Source: Vicinamibacteraceae bacterium (GTDB lineage Bacteria; Planctomycetota; Phycisphaerae; Phycisphaerales; UBA5793). Taken from it: DNA of 64,000 bases. Positions within the stretch are counted from its first letter, which is position 1. Every line of letters starts with the position of its first letter. Below the pieces are notes generated by a model. That model had not been told where the DNA came from. It did not search any database and worked only from the letters and a program-made list of their open reading frames with translations. The stretch covers positions 1 to 64,000 of the forward strand of contig WYBR01000070.1 of NCBI GenBank assembly GCA_011525805.1, given 5' to 3'. The position numbers were made by a program, and so were the translations under genes. Positions 54,318 to 63,956 of this stretch are shown piece after piece.

Positions 54318-55175
54318 ATGGGATCCATGACTCGGCGTGACTTCTGCGCGGTGGCGGCGGGCGCGGTCTGCTCCGGCAACGTCCTCGGTCTGAAGGGCGA
54401 TCACAGTCCTCCGCCGGAGTCGCCGCAGCGCGCGGCCGTGCTGCCGAGCATCGAGTTCGGCCGCACCGGCCTGAGCCTGCCGCGCCTCGGCTTCGGTTGC
54501 GGTCCGATCGGCAATCTCGCGGATGATCGGGAGGCGATCGACATTCTTCTCAAGGCCATCTCATTCGGCGTGAGGTTCTTCGACACGTCATACACATACG
54601 GCGACGGCCTCTCCGAGAGGCGCGTCGGCGCCGCGATCGCTGAGAGCGGGATCGCCCGCAGCGAGTTCTTCGTTGCCACGAAGACCGGCAAGAAGGACAA
54701 GGCCAGCGCGCTGCAGCAGTTGGCGGTGTCGCTCCGCCGCCTGCAGATGGAGTATGTGGACGCCTGGCAGGTCCACTCCCTCACCTACGACCCCGAGCCG
54801 CTGTTCCAGCTCGGAACGGTCATCGAGGCCATGGAAGTCGCGCGGGCGGAAGGCCGCATCCGATTCATCGGCATCACCAGCCACGAGGCGCCCGCGAACA
54901 TGATCCGGGCGATCGAACTCTACCCCTTTGACCTCGTCCTGATTCCGCTCAGTCCGATCCGCCGGGAGTACCTCGGCGAGTTCATTCCGCTGGCGAAGGA
55001 GCAGCGACTCGGCGTGGTGATCATGAAGCCTTTCGGGCATGGAAGCCTCTTCAGGGAGTTCACCACCCGGCAACTGCTCCAGTTCGCGCTCAGTCCTCCC
55101 GGCGTTCACATCGTGACCCCGGGGCTGGATGCGAAATGGCAGGTGGATGAGGCCTTCCGAGCCGTCGCGGGATAG
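54318..55175 (+). CDS. Aldo/keto reductase with Tat-type signal
   Basis: The 285-residue product starts MGSMTRRDFCAVAAGAVCSG, a twin-arginine-like signal. The (beta/alpha)8 reductase shows the catalytic tetrad positions: FDTSYTYGDG with Asp and Tyr, FVATKTGK with Lys and QVHSL with His. Such enzymes reduce carbonyls with NADPH, which is not expected outside the cytoplasm unless cofactor is bound before Tat export. The substrate is unknown. AGAAGGGG is 8 nt upstream. Confidence 0.85.
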   Translation: MGSMTRRDFCAVAAGAVCSGNVLGLKGDHSPPPESPQRAAVLPSIEFGRTGLSLPRLGFGCGPIGNLADDREAIDILLKAISFGVRFFDTSYTYGDGLSERRVGAAIAESGIARSEFFVATKTGKKDKASALQQLAVSLRRLQMEYVDAWQVHSLTYDPEPLFQLGTVIEAMEVARAEGRIRFIGITSHEAPANMIRAIELYPFDLVLIPLSPIRREYLGEFIPLAKEQRLGVVIMKPFGHGSLFREFTTRQLLQFALSPPGVHIVTPGLDAKWQVDEAFRAVAG

Positions 55176-55349
55176 CGCGATTCCCCGTTCAGCGCGTTTC
55201 TGAGGGGCGGCCGGTTCCATTCCGGCGGCGGCCGTGGGAGGGGAGGAGACGGAATTCAACGCAATTGTGGCTTTTGCATGACGCATTTGGCGGATTGCAG
55301 GTTAGACTTTCCTTCACCGCCCGATCGGGCGTTTCCAGAGGAGAGCAGG

Positions 55350-57881
55350 ATGAACCGCAGCACGCCGCGCGCCACTGTCATTGTGTCCCTGTTCACGGGC
55401 ACTGTGTTTTTTATCGGGCTTGCCAAGGCGGGCACGGTCGGTGGCGAGCGGGACGGGGCCGAGGTGCTCCGCATGGGCCTGCGCGGCGTCCACTTCGTCG
55501 AGAACCAGGGTCAGTGGAGCGACGAGTCGGTCCATTACGGCCTGACGTCGCGCGGCGTCGATGTCGCCTTCCGCGAATCCTCCTTCACGATGCACCTGAC
55601 ACGGTCGACCGGTGGCGCAACGAGCGCGAGCCGGACCAGAGGCTCTGCGCTGCCCCGGTTTGCCTCCGTTGACGACCACCACCTTTCCTTCGACGAAATC
55701 CGGGACGACGAAGACTCTGCCCCGGCGTGGGAGCATCTGACGCTCACCCTGTCCTTCCCCGGCAGCAACCCCGTCGCGCCGCGCGGCGCGCGGCCGCAGG
55801 CGGCGAAGTTCAACTACTTCGTCGGCGGCGAGGGCCGCGGCACCGCGAGCAACGTGCCTTCCTTCGGCGCCGTGATCTATGAGAACCTCTATGAGGGCAT
55901 CGACCTGCACATCGCCGGCAATGACGACGGCGTGTTGAAGTACGAGTTCCACTGCGCCCCCGGCGCCGACTACACGCAGATTCAGATCCAATACGACGGC
56001 ATCGACTCACTGTGCGTGAACGCGGACGGCGATCTCGAAATCGCCACGAGTTTCGGCACACTGCGCGACGGCGCCCCGATCGCGTGGCAGGAGGAGAGTG
56101 AGGGAAGAGCGAGTGGTGGAGCGGCCGCCCCGGCCCTCGAGCGAACATCCACGGTGGCAAACGGGCGAGACGCCCGTTCCACCGGCAGCCCGACCCTTCC
56201 CGCGCGCTTCGAACTCATCGACGACCACACCTACCGCATCGCGCTCGACGGGGCGGTTGATCCGACGCGAACGCTGGTGCTCGATCCGGAGGTGGAGTGG
56301 ATGACGTATCTCGGCGGGAGCGCTGTCGATGTCGGCTACCGCGTGGCGCTGGACGGTTCTGGCCACGTCTATGTGTCGGGTCACACGACGTCGACTGACT
56401 TTGAGGGCCGCCTCAACAGCCATCACGGTGGGCACAGTCTCGACCTGTTCGTCGTCAAGGTGGATGCGGAGGGTTCGCTCGCGTGGATGACGTACCTCGG
56501 CGGCAGCGCGTACGACGAGGACTTCGGCATCGCCGTTGACGGGTCGGGCAACGCGCTGCTCACGGGAAACACGGTTTCGACGGACTTCGAGGGTCGCCTC
56601 AACAGCCATCACGGCGGAACGGACGATGCGTTCGTTCTCAAGTTGGACCCAGCGGGTGGAGTGCAGTGGATGCTCTACCTGGGCGGAAGTGCGACCGACT
56701 ATGGCTTCGGGCTCACGGTTGACGGGAGCGGCAACGCCTACATGGCGGGGCGGAGCCGTTCGACGGACTTCGAGGGGCGGACCAATGCGCATCACGGCGG
56801 CGTTCACGACGGCCTCATCGCCAAGGTGAACGCGGCGGGTGCGCTTCAATGGGCGACCTACGTCGGAGGAGGCGGCGTCGAGTCCGCCATCGGCATCGAC
56901 CTTGACTCGGCCGGGCGCATCCTCGCCACCGGCTACACCAACTCAACGAACTTCGAAGGCAGCGGCAATGCCTACAAGGGCGGGATGAGCGACGCCTTCG
57001 TCGTCCGCCTCGACTCCGCGGGCGCGCTTCAGTGGGCGACCTACCTCGGCGGAAGCGCGCGCGAAGAGGGCTACGACCTCGCCGTGAACGGCGCGGACGA
57101 GTCGTTCGTGGCCGCGTACACCGATTCCGCCGACTTTGAGGGGCGCAACAACGCGTACCAGTTTGAGGATGGCGCGGTCGTGAAGGTCAGCGCCGCCGGC
57201 GCGGTGCAGTGGATGACGTACGTCGGTGGAAGCGAAGATGACGGTTGCATCGCCGTGGCGCTCGATGACGCCGGCGACGCCATCATCGCGGGGTATGCGC
57301 AGTCGGCGGACTTCACCGGGCGGCTCAACGACCACCGCGGCGTGCAGGATGCGTTCATCGGAAAAGTGAACGCGTCGGGGTCGCTCCAGTGGGCGATGTT
57401 CGCCGGCGGGGCGGACTCCGAAGACGCCGCGGGTGTTGCGCTCGACGGCGCCGGCCACGCCTTCCTCTCCGGATCGACCTCTTCGCTCGACTTTGACGGC
57501 CGGACCAACGAGAGCCACGGCGGACGCGAAGCGTACCTGGCTCGCGTGCGGATCGTCGATGGTCCGCGGCTGAGCGTGGACGCGACGTGCCCCTCCGGCG
57601 GGACGATCCGCATCGAATGGTCCGGGGCGACGCCTGGCGGGCAGATCGCGCTCCTCTACGCCCGCAACACGGGTTCGTTCCGCGTGCCGCAGGGAAATCC
57701 TTGCGCCGGGACGGAACTCGGCCTCGGGTCGAACCAGATCCAACTCGCCTGGCAGGGAGGCGCGGGGGCGAACGGCTCGCGCGTGCTCAGCGCCAGCACC
57801 GGTCCGGGCGCCTGCGGGGGCTACATGCAACTGCTCGACCTCCCGACCTGCGCGACGAGCAACGTCGCGCCGGTGCAGTGA
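55350..57881 (+). CDS. Secreted SBBP beta-propeller protein
   Basis: GAGGAG lies upstream of the ATG at 55350; the product has 843 residues. A signal peptide is followed by a beta domain. From about residue 300, about eight SBBP-type repeats follow, each with WMTYLGGS, GIAVDGSGN and TDFEGRLNSHHGG elements. The last about 110 residues (PRLSVDATCPSGGTIRIEWS onward) form a separate module with four Cys. A dispersed palindrome lies in the coding sequence at 56161-56177 and adds ANGRDARST to the protein. It is probably extracellular or surface-bound. Confidence 0.85.
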   Translation: MNRSTPRATVIVSLFTGTVFFIGLAKAGTVGGERDGAEVLRMGLRGVHFVENQGQWSDESVHYGLTSRGVDVAFRESSFTMHLTRSTGGATSASRTRGSALPRFASVDDHHLSFDEIRDDEDSAPAWEHLTLTLSFPGSNPVAPRGARPQAAKFNYFVGGEGRGTASNVPSFGAVIYENLYEGIDLHIAGNDDGVLKYEFHCAPGADYTQIQIQYDGIDSLCVNADGDLEIATSFGTLRDGAPIAWQEESEGRASGGAAAPALERTSTVANGRDARSTGSPTLPARFELIDDHTYRIALDGAVDPTRTLVLDPEVEWMTYLGGSAVDVGYRVALDGSGHVYVSGHTTSTDFEGRLNSHHGGHSLDLFVVKVDAEGSLAWMTYLGGSAYDEDFGIAVDGSGNALLTGNTVSTDFEGRLNSHHGGTDDAFVLKLDPAGGVQWMLYLGGSATDYGFGLTVDGSGNAYMAGRSRSTDFEGRTNAHHGGVHDGLIAKVNAAGALQWATYVGGGGVESAIGIDLDSAGRILATGYTNSTNFEGSGNAYKGGMSDAFVVRLDSAGALQWATYLGGSAREEGYDLAVNGADESFVAAYTDSADFEGRNNAYQFEDGAVVKVSAAGAVQWMTYVGGSEDDGCIAVALDDAGDAIIAGYAQSADFTGRLNDHRGVQDAFIGKVNASGSLQWAMFAGGADSEDAAGVALDGAGHAFLSGSTSSLDFDGRTNESHGGREAYLARVRIVDGPRLSVDATCPSGGTIRIEWSGATPGGQIALLYARNTGSFRVPQGNPCAGTELGLGSNQIQLAWQGGAGANGSRVLSASTGPGACGGYMQLLDLPTCATSNVAPVQ
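56152..56183. repeat. Dispersed palindrome inside the SBBP gene
   Basis: ACGGGCGAGACGCCCGT at 56161-56177 is the same hairpin as at 5296-5312, and is followed by TCCACC as there. It keeps the reading frame, adding a linker between the N-terminal domain and the propeller. Confidence 0.8.
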
Positions 57882-57966
57882 AGGAAGCCGGCCCCGCGGC
57901 AGTAGCCTCGCGCGGGGAGCAGAGCGATGGCTGGTAGAGCCTCGAAGGCCTGTACCAAGGTGCGCC

Positions 57967-58914
57967 CTACTGCACCAGCCCCTGCGTGAGGCGCATGAAG
58001 GCCGTCTCCAGGTTCACCTGCTCCTCCTGGAACATGCTGATGCGGAAGCCCTGGGCGATGAGTCGGCTGGGGATGTCGCTCACGGGCAGCAGGCCGCCGG
58101 GGGCGAGGGAGACGTCGAGGATGACGTTGCCATCCGCCTGCCTTGGGTTGACCTTCTCGACTCCCTTGACCTTTGAGAGGTACTCCGCGGCCTCGGCGAA
58201 GCGCTCTTCGACGGCCACGTGGACGACGTGGCCCATGCGCGCCTTGAGCATGATCTCGCGCACCGTTCCCTGGTAGAGCAGTTCGCCGCGCTCGATGATG
58301 CCGACGGTGTTGCACAACTCGGCGAGTTCGTGGAGGATGTGCGAGGAGATGAGAATGGTCTTTCCCATCTTGCGCAGTTCCTTGAGCAGTTCGCGGATTT
58401 CGATGCGGGCGCGGGGGTCGAGGCCGGAGGCCGGCTCATCCATGAGCAGCACCTTGGGATCGTGAAGCAGGACGCGCGCGATGGAGAGGCGCTGCTGCAT
58501 GCCGCGCGACAGGCCGTTTACCTCGGCGTCGGCCTTGTAGGCGAGGTCGGTGAGGTCGAGGACGTCGCGGACGACGTCCTTGCGCTGCTGGCCGTGGATG
58601 TTGTAGGCGGCGGCGAAGAACTCGAGATACTCCTCGACGACCATGTCGTCGTAAGCCCCCATGAAGTCGGGGACGTATCCCATGACGGGTCTGATCTCGC
58701 GGTTCTGGTAGCCGATCACCTTCCCGTCGATGCGCGCCTCGCCCCACGTGGGCTTGAGGAGCGTCGCGAGGATCTTGATGGTGGTCGTCTTGCCGGCGCC
58801 GTTGGGGCCGATGAAGCCGAAGCAGTCCCCTTCCTCGATGGTGAGGTTGAGGTTGTTGAGCGCGGTCAGTTCGCCGTACTTCTTCGTCAGGTTGACGGTC
58901 TCGATCATCGGCAT
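57967..58914 (-). CDS. ABC transporter ATP-binding protein
   Basis: The 315-residue product has Walker A GPNGAGKTTT, the signature LSRGMQQRL, Walker B KVLLMDEPASGLDP and the H-loop SSHILHEL. It belongs to the ABC-2/CcmA-like drug and polysaccharide export ATPases. The C-terminal third (GHVVHVAVEERFAEAA onward) is a regulatory domain. It follows the 823-residue membrane protein by 33 nt on the same strand; no permease is adjacent in that direction. Confidence 0.92.
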   Translation of the reverse strand: MPMIETVNLTKKYGELTALNNLNLTIEEGDCFGFIGPNGAGKTTTIKILATLLKPTWGEARIDGKVIGYQNREIRPVMGYVPDFMGAYDDMVVEEYLEFFAAAYNIHGQQRKDVVRDVLDLTDLAYKADAEVNGLSRGMQQRLSIARVLLHDPKVLLMDEPASGLDPRARIEIRELLKELRKMGKTILISSHILHELAELCNTVGIIERGELLYQGTVREIMLKARMGHVVHVAVEERFAEAAEYLSKVKGVEKVNPRQADGNVILDVSLAPGGLLPVSDIPSRLIAQGFRISMFQEEQVNLETAFMRLTQGLVQ

Positions 58915-58947
58915 GGAGTCGCGGCTCCGGTGAAGGGCGTGGGTGCG

Positions 58948-61419
58948 TCAGGGACCGTCAGGGGTTTCCGCCGGGGCGGTGCGAACCGGCTGGGAGTCGA
59001 CGGCGAGCGGACAGACCCACCGGACCATCGTCACGCTGCGCGGATCGGCCTTGGCCTGCACGGCGCCGTCGATGCGCAACGGGTAGGGAATGGGACTGGC
59101 GTCGAGGAAGCCGGTGATGATCACGCACGGGCGAACGAGCCACGGCGTGAGATCCGCCTCGCGGCCGAGCCGGCGGGCGAACTGCGGCTGGGTGTTCTGC
59201 GGCGGCGGCGCCCACTGCGGCGGGTTGAGGGCGTTGAAGAACGTGAGCGCTTCGAGCGATCGCGTCACTTCGCGCGGGTTGAAAAACTGGCGGAGGTCGG
59301 CGAGCGACCGGGCCGCGTCGCCGCCGATGGCGGTGAAGTAGCCGGTGTTGGGATGAGTGGCGAGGCTGCGGACTTCGAGTCCGCCGCCGGCGAGGGCGGC
59401 GAAGTCCAGCGGCTTGCCGGGCGGCCAGGCCGCGCCCCCGGAGTCCTTCCAGGCATAGACCTTCAGCCGCGTCGAGCCGCCCTCCCGACCGGTCGGGCGG
59501 GGCAAGAAATTGGAGTAGAAATTGGAGACGTAGAACACCGTCACGTCCCGCAGCGTGCCCGGCAACTGGTGCGTCACCACGCCCCGCAACATCCCCTTCT
59601 CGTCGATGCGCGGCCGGTCCTGGTCTTGCGTGAAGTTCGGCATGCGCCAGCCGTCGCCGGGACCGTGCAGGGAGGAGACCAGCAGCGTCTTGCTCGTGCT
59701 CCGGGCCGGAGCGCGGAAGTGGCTCTGGTCGGAGGCGTCGACGAAGTAGCGCCGCACGTCGGGGAACTGCTGCGACCGCTCGCCCGGCGCCAGCAGCGAG
59801 CCGACGAGGTTGTAGCGGCGGTCGGTCCCCGCTTCGTCGGCGGAGGGGCGCACGTCGATGAGCCGGTCGCCGTAGCCGTTGAGCGCCACGGTGAGGTAAC
59901 TCGTCGATCGCTGGACGGCTCCGTCGGCGACGTGGTCGAGAAACGTGAGATGCACGGGGAGGATCTCGTTGGAGCGAAGCGCCGAGGCGCCGAGCCAACT
60001 CACCACCGTGAACATCGTCGCGATCCCCACGAACGCCGGCCAGTTGTAGCGCGCGAGGTGGCGGTAGCGCAGCAGGGTGAAGATGAGCGGCCCCGAGACG
60101 GCCCAGTAGACCACGAAGAGCACCAGCGCCAGCAGCAGGCCCCGGCCCGCCGCCGCCGAGAGGCGAATCTGCTGCGGAATGACGTCGCTGAGATTCGCCG
60201 AACTCCGCGAACTGCCCCGGGCGCTCTGCGAAGACGCGAGGACGTTGGTGTACTCGGTCTGGCCGGGCGTGTCCTGCCGCAGGCCGAGGATGTGGTTCCA
60301 GAAGACCTCGGCGTCGGGCAGGTTCAGCCCCGGGCGATTCAGCGCCGCGTCGGCGACGGGCACCCCGACGAGCGTTACGCGGCCGTGCCCGAGCGACTTC
60401 TGCACGACCACGGCGCGCCGCTGCGGCCGGGCCGAGGTCAGGTCCGGCAACTCGATCTCCATGAGCGGGATCGTCGTGCTCAGCGACCACGACGTGCCCA
60501 CCGGCTCGAAGGTGTGCAGGTTAATGACCGGGTAGCGAGGCTCGCGGGTGTCGGGAGGGACGGACTCAAGCCGTCCGAGGTGGCGCAGGAGTCCGCCGCT
60601 GCTCGTGTTGTCGCGCACCTCCAGCCCTTCGAGTCGCTGCACGATCACATCGGGCAGAACGCGGTCGAGGCGCGACGACTTCCACTCCTCGCCCACCTGC
60701 GGGAGCACGATGACAAAGTGGCCGCCGCGCTCGATCCAGTCTTCGATCGCGTCGGCCTGGTCGATGGAGAGGCGGGCCGGCTCGCCCTGCGTCCAGACGA
60801 GCGCGTCGAGCATTGCATAGCCCATCCACCGGTCGGGAAGATGCTCGACCTGGAGGTTGCTGAGAATCTCGACGGGCTCGTGCGCGGTCGGGGGCTGCTC
60901 GCGGCTGCTGGTGAAGATGTAGTCCGTGAGGTTGGCCGAACGCGACCCCACGACTCCGAAGATCGCGCGATCAGGCTCGCGCGGCTGGGAGGGGGGTGTG
61001 ACGCGCGCGGCGGCGAGTTGCACGCCTCGCCGGTCGTCGGTGTAGTCGTAGACGATCACGTCCCAGATCGTCGAGACGTTGGCGTCGAAACGCGTCGGGA
61101 GGTAGATCGTAACGGTGTTGCGGCCGGGATTGAGCGCGACGACCTGGCTGAACTCGGCGACGTCGCCGTCCGCGTCGCGCTGCTCCCAGACGATGAGGGC
61201 GGGCTGCACGGGCTTGGCGCCGCTGTAGGCGATGAAGAGGCGCACCGGCGCCAGGCTTCCCGCCCGCCACGTGCCGCCGAGGCCGAACAACTCGACCGTG
61301 ACGCCGACGGACATGTCGCTGTCCTGCCCGGCCGCCCCGGCCGGCGCCACAAGGGCCGCGGCCGCGAGGGTCGCCGCAACGAAACGTCGCCAACGGAATG
61401 GCAGGCTCGAAGTCCTCAT
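58948..61419 (-). CDS. Membrane protein with GldG/DUF4350-like features
   Basis: The 823-residue product has a signal peptide (AAAALVAPAGAAGQ) and a beta-rich N-terminal part (SVGVTVELFGLGGTWRAGSL). A region like a glutamine-amidotransferase fold follows (DALVWTQGEPARLSID, then WIERGGHFVIVLP). Near residue 435-490 lie two or three membrane helices (GRGLLLALVLFVVYWAVSGP), and another soluble part follows. It is downstream of and probably paired with the ABC ATPase at 57967. Accessory proteins of ABC-2 gliding-type systems look similar. Confidence 0.6.
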   Translation of the reverse strand: MRTSSLPFRWRRFVAATLAAAALVAPAGAAGQDSDMSVGVTVELFGLGGTWRAGSLAPVRLFIAYSGAKPVQPALIVWEQRDADGDVAEFSQVVALNPGRNTVTIYLPTRFDANVSTIWDVIVYDYTDDRRGVQLAAARVTPPSQPREPDRAIFGVVGSRSANLTDYIFTSSREQPPTAHEPVEILSNLQVEHLPDRWMGYAMLDALVWTQGEPARLSIDQADAIEDWIERGGHFVIVLPQVGEEWKSSRLDRVLPDVIVQRLEGLEVRDNTSSGGLLRHLGRLESVPPDTREPRYPVINLHTFEPVGTSWSLSTTIPLMEIELPDLTSARPQRRAVVVQKSLGHGRVTLVGVPVADAALNRPGLNLPDAEVFWNHILGLRQDTPGQTEYTNVLASSQSARGSSRSSANLSDVIPQQIRLSAAAGRGLLLALVLFVVYWAVSGPLIFTLLRYRHLARYNWPAFVGIATMFTVVSWLGASALRSNEILPVHLTFLDHVADGAVQRSTSYLTVALNGYGDRLIDVRPSADEAGTDRRYNLVGSLLAPGERSQQFPDVRRYFVDASDQSHFRAPARSTSKTLLVSSLHGPGDGWRMPNFTQDQDRPRIDEKGMLRGVVTHQLPGTLRDVTVFYVSNFYSNFLPRPTGREGGSTRLKVYAWKDSGGAAWPPGKPLDFAALAGGGLEVRSLATHPNTGYFTAIGGDAARSLADLRQFFNPREVTRSLEALTFFNALNPPQWAPPPQNTQPQFARRLGREADLTPWLVRPCVIITGFLDASPIPYPLRIDGAVQAKADPRSVTMVRWVCPLAVDSQPVRTAPAETPDGP

Positions 61420-61764
61420 GTCACGTCGCCGGGCCGCCGTGGGGCGCGGCGACCTATTCTACGGCTCGCGGCGGGGCGATTACCGGGCTCGAGGGGACGA
61501 GTCGCAAGGTCTGCGCGCCTTCCCGCAGCCAAGACGCGGCCCGCCTCTCAGACGCACCCAGGCTGATTCACCCTGAGTTTCGATCCTGGTCTCGGCGAGC
61601 AAGTCCGCAGTGCGGGGGAGTGCGCCCGTGTCCGCCCTTCCTCTCTCTGCGGATCCGGGTTCGCGGCGTGCGGCCGGGCGAGGGGAACGGCCCGGACTTC
61701 ATTCCCAACAATCAGGCGTGATTGATCCGCCCGGCGCGGGCGCAATCATCACCCGGTTCACGGC

Positions 61765-62799
61765 ATGACCGCTAGCGGCGAATCAACCTCGGCCTCCAAT
61801 GGCTGGTGCATCGACCTGCACCACGTGTCCAAGACCTACAAAGGCCGCATCCGCGCCCTCGACGGCGTGACGATGCAGGTGGCGCCGGGCGAAGTGTTCG
61901 GTCTGCTTGGGCCCAACGGCGCGGGCAAGAGCACCCTCGTCAAAATCATGATGACCGTTATCCGCGCCAGCCGCGCCGAGGGGCGCATCCTCGGCCGGCC
62001 GGTGGGCGACAAGGACACGCTCCGCCGCGTCGGCTATCTCCCCGAGCATCACCGCTTCCCGACCTATCTCACCGGCGAGCAGGCGCTGCACTTCTACGCG
62101 GCGCTGTGCGGCGTGTCGCGCGCCGACCGTCGCCGCCGGGCCGGCGCCCTCCTCGAACGCGTCGGAATGTCAAAGTGGGGCGCCACGAAGATCGGCAGTT
62201 ACTCCAAGGGCATGATGCAGCGCATCGGCCTCGCGCAGGCGCTCATGAACGATCCCACCCTCGTGGTGCTCGACGAGCCGACCGATGGCGTCGATCCCGT
62301 CGGCCGCAAGGAGATCCGCGACGTGCTGGCGCAACTCCGCCGCGAGGGGCGCACCGTGTTTCTCAACTCCCATCTGCTCAGCGAAGTCGAGATGGTCTGC
62401 AACCGCGTGGCCATCCTGGTGCAGGGCAGGGTGGCGACGCAGGGCACGCTCGAGGAACTGACGCGCGAGTCGAAGCGCTACGAGATCGAGTACGCCGGGC
62501 CGGAGTACGCCTGGCTGGGCGAGTTCCGCGGCGCGACGAGCCGGCCCGTCGCGGAAGGTCAGCGGAGGATCATCGCGCTGCCGGGGACGGATGCCGCCGC
62601 GGCGCAACCGATCATCGATCGGCTGCGCGCCGACAAGGCGGTGATCCACCGCTGCCAGGCGTGCGGCGAGTCGCTCGAGGACCTCTTCATCCGTTCGGTG
62701 GTCGATCCCGCGACGGGCAAGGCGCGGCCGCCGGGCGCGGCGGACGGGCGATCAGCGCTGCCCGCCGCCTCCGCGATCGCAGGAGGGAGCGCCGCATGA
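61765..62799 (+). CDS. ABC transporter ATP-binding protein
   Basis: The 344-residue product has Walker A GPNGAGKST, the signature YSKGMMQRIG, Walker B LVVLDEPTDGVDP and the H-loop NSHLLSEV. The C-terminal part (GTDAAAAQPIIDRLRADKAV) resembles the extension of ABC-2 export ATPases and ends in a CQAC pair. The stop overlaps the ATG of the permease (ATGA). It is divergent from the 823-residue gene. Confidence 0.93.
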   Translation: MTASGESTSASNGWCIDLHHVSKTYKGRIRALDGVTMQVAPGEVFGLLGPNGAGKSTLVKIMMTVIRASRAEGRILGRPVGDKDTLRRVGYLPEHHRFPTYLTGEQALHFYAALCGVSRADRRRRAGALLERVGMSKWGATKIGSYSKGMMQRIGLAQALMNDPTLVVLDEPTDGVDPVGRKEIRDVLAQLRREGRTVFLNSHLLSEVEMVCNRVAILVQGRVATQGTLEELTRESKRYEIEYAGPEYAWLGEFRGATSRPVAEGQRRIIALPGTDAAAAQPIIDRLRADKAVIHRCQACGESLEDLFIRSVVDPATGKARPPGAADGRSALPAASAIAGGSAA

Positions 62800-63956
62800 G
62801 CGCCGTCCTCGCCATCCTCGTCGATTCCTACCGCGAACTCATCGCCAAGAAACTCTTCTGGTTCGTGCTGGCGATCTCGCTGCTCATTGTCGTCTCGTTC
62901 GGCTCGATCGGATTCAACGACCGCGGGATCAGCATCGGCTACGGGCTGCACACGTTCGAGGTCGAGTTGCTGCGCGAGGGCAGCCCCTACGTCGTGCCTT
63001 TCATGGACATGATCTTCGCCAGCGGAATCGTCGGCCTGTGGCTCGGATGGGGGGCGATCATCCTCGCGCTGGTCTCGACGGCGGAGATCTTCCCGAACTT
63101 CCTCGCCGGCGGGGCGATCGACCTCGTGCTCAGCAAGCCGGTGCGGCGGACGACGGTCTTCTTCACGAAGTACCTCGGCGGCCTGCTCTTCGTGCTCCTC
63201 CAGGTGGCGATCTTCTGCGTCGGCACGCTGCTGGTGATGCGCTGGCGCGTCGGCGAGTGGCGCTGGGGCGTGCTCCTGGCCGTTCCCGTCATCGTGCTCA
63301 TCTTCAGTTACCTCTATTCGGTGATGGTGCTCTTCAACGTGCTGACTCGCTCGACGCTGCCCTCGCTCGTGCTGACGATCCTGGCCTGGCTTGGATTGTT
63401 CACGCTGGCCACCACGGAGGGCATCCTTCTTGGACAGTTGCGCATTCCGGCGGAAGTCGACCGCGACGCGTATGCGAAACGAGTCGAGTGGTACGAAGAT
63501 CGGATTGAAGAAGCGGTCGCGGCCGACGACGGCGACCTCGCGGCGCGGTACCGGGCGCGCATGCGCGGCGACGCGGCGAGCCTCGACGAGACGCAGCGGC
63601 GGGTGGACAAGTGGACGCCGATCCACGAAGCGGCGCGCCTGACGATGCTCCTGCTTCCCAAGACCTCGGCGACCGGCGGGCTCGTGCAGCGGCGTCTGCA
63701 GTCCGACTCGGGCATGACGATGACGCAGTTCATGGCCGCGATGCAGGGACAGGAACTGCCGCCCCCGCCTCCGCCGGACGCGGTGGAGGAGGAGTCGCGC
63801 CACGATCAGCGCCGCCGACGCGAGCAGGAAATCCTGCGCCGCACGGAAGAATACCAGAATCGCCAGCCGTGGTGGATGATCATCGGCTCGTCGCTGCTCT
63901 TCGAGGCGGCCGTCCTGCTCATCGCGTGCTTCATCTTCGTGCGCCGCGACAGTTGA
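62796..63956 (+). CDS. ABC-2 type permease
   Basis: AGGAGGGAG lies upstream of the ATG at 62796; the product has 386 residues. Six hydrophobic helices are seen, from LFWFVLAISLLIVVSFG to AAVLLIACFIFV. LVLSKPVRRTTVFFTKYLGG is the ABC-2 signature, where the SKP segment meets the ATPase. A large loop (about 225-330) contains a charged coiled part and a Pro-rich run PPPPPP. It works with the ATPase just upstream; substrate unknown. It ends 44 nt before the window end. Confidence 0.9.
   Translation: MSAVLAILVDSYRELIAKKLFWFVLAISLLIVVSFGSIGFNDRGISIGYGLHTFEVELLREGSPYVVPFMDMIFASGIVGLWLGWGAIILALVSTAEIFPNFLAGGAIDLVLSKPVRRTTVFFTKYLGGLLFVLLQVAIFCVGTLLVMRWRVGEWRWGVLLAVPVIVLIFSYLYSVMVLFNVLTRSTLPSLVLTILAWLGLFTLATTEGILLGQLRIPAEVDRDAYAKRVEWYEDRIEEAVAADDGDLAARYRARMRGDAASLDETQRRVDKWTPIHEAARLTMLLLPKTSATGGLVQRRLQSDSGMTMTQFMAAMQGQELPPPPPPDAVEEESRHDQRRRREQEILRRTEEYQNRQPWWMIIGSSLLFEAAVLLIACFIFVRRDS

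Noticed and set aside
58219-61566. 1115-residue plus-strand frame
   Set aside because: It covers two clear minus-strand genes and shows Arg/His/Ala shadow composition with no start signal.
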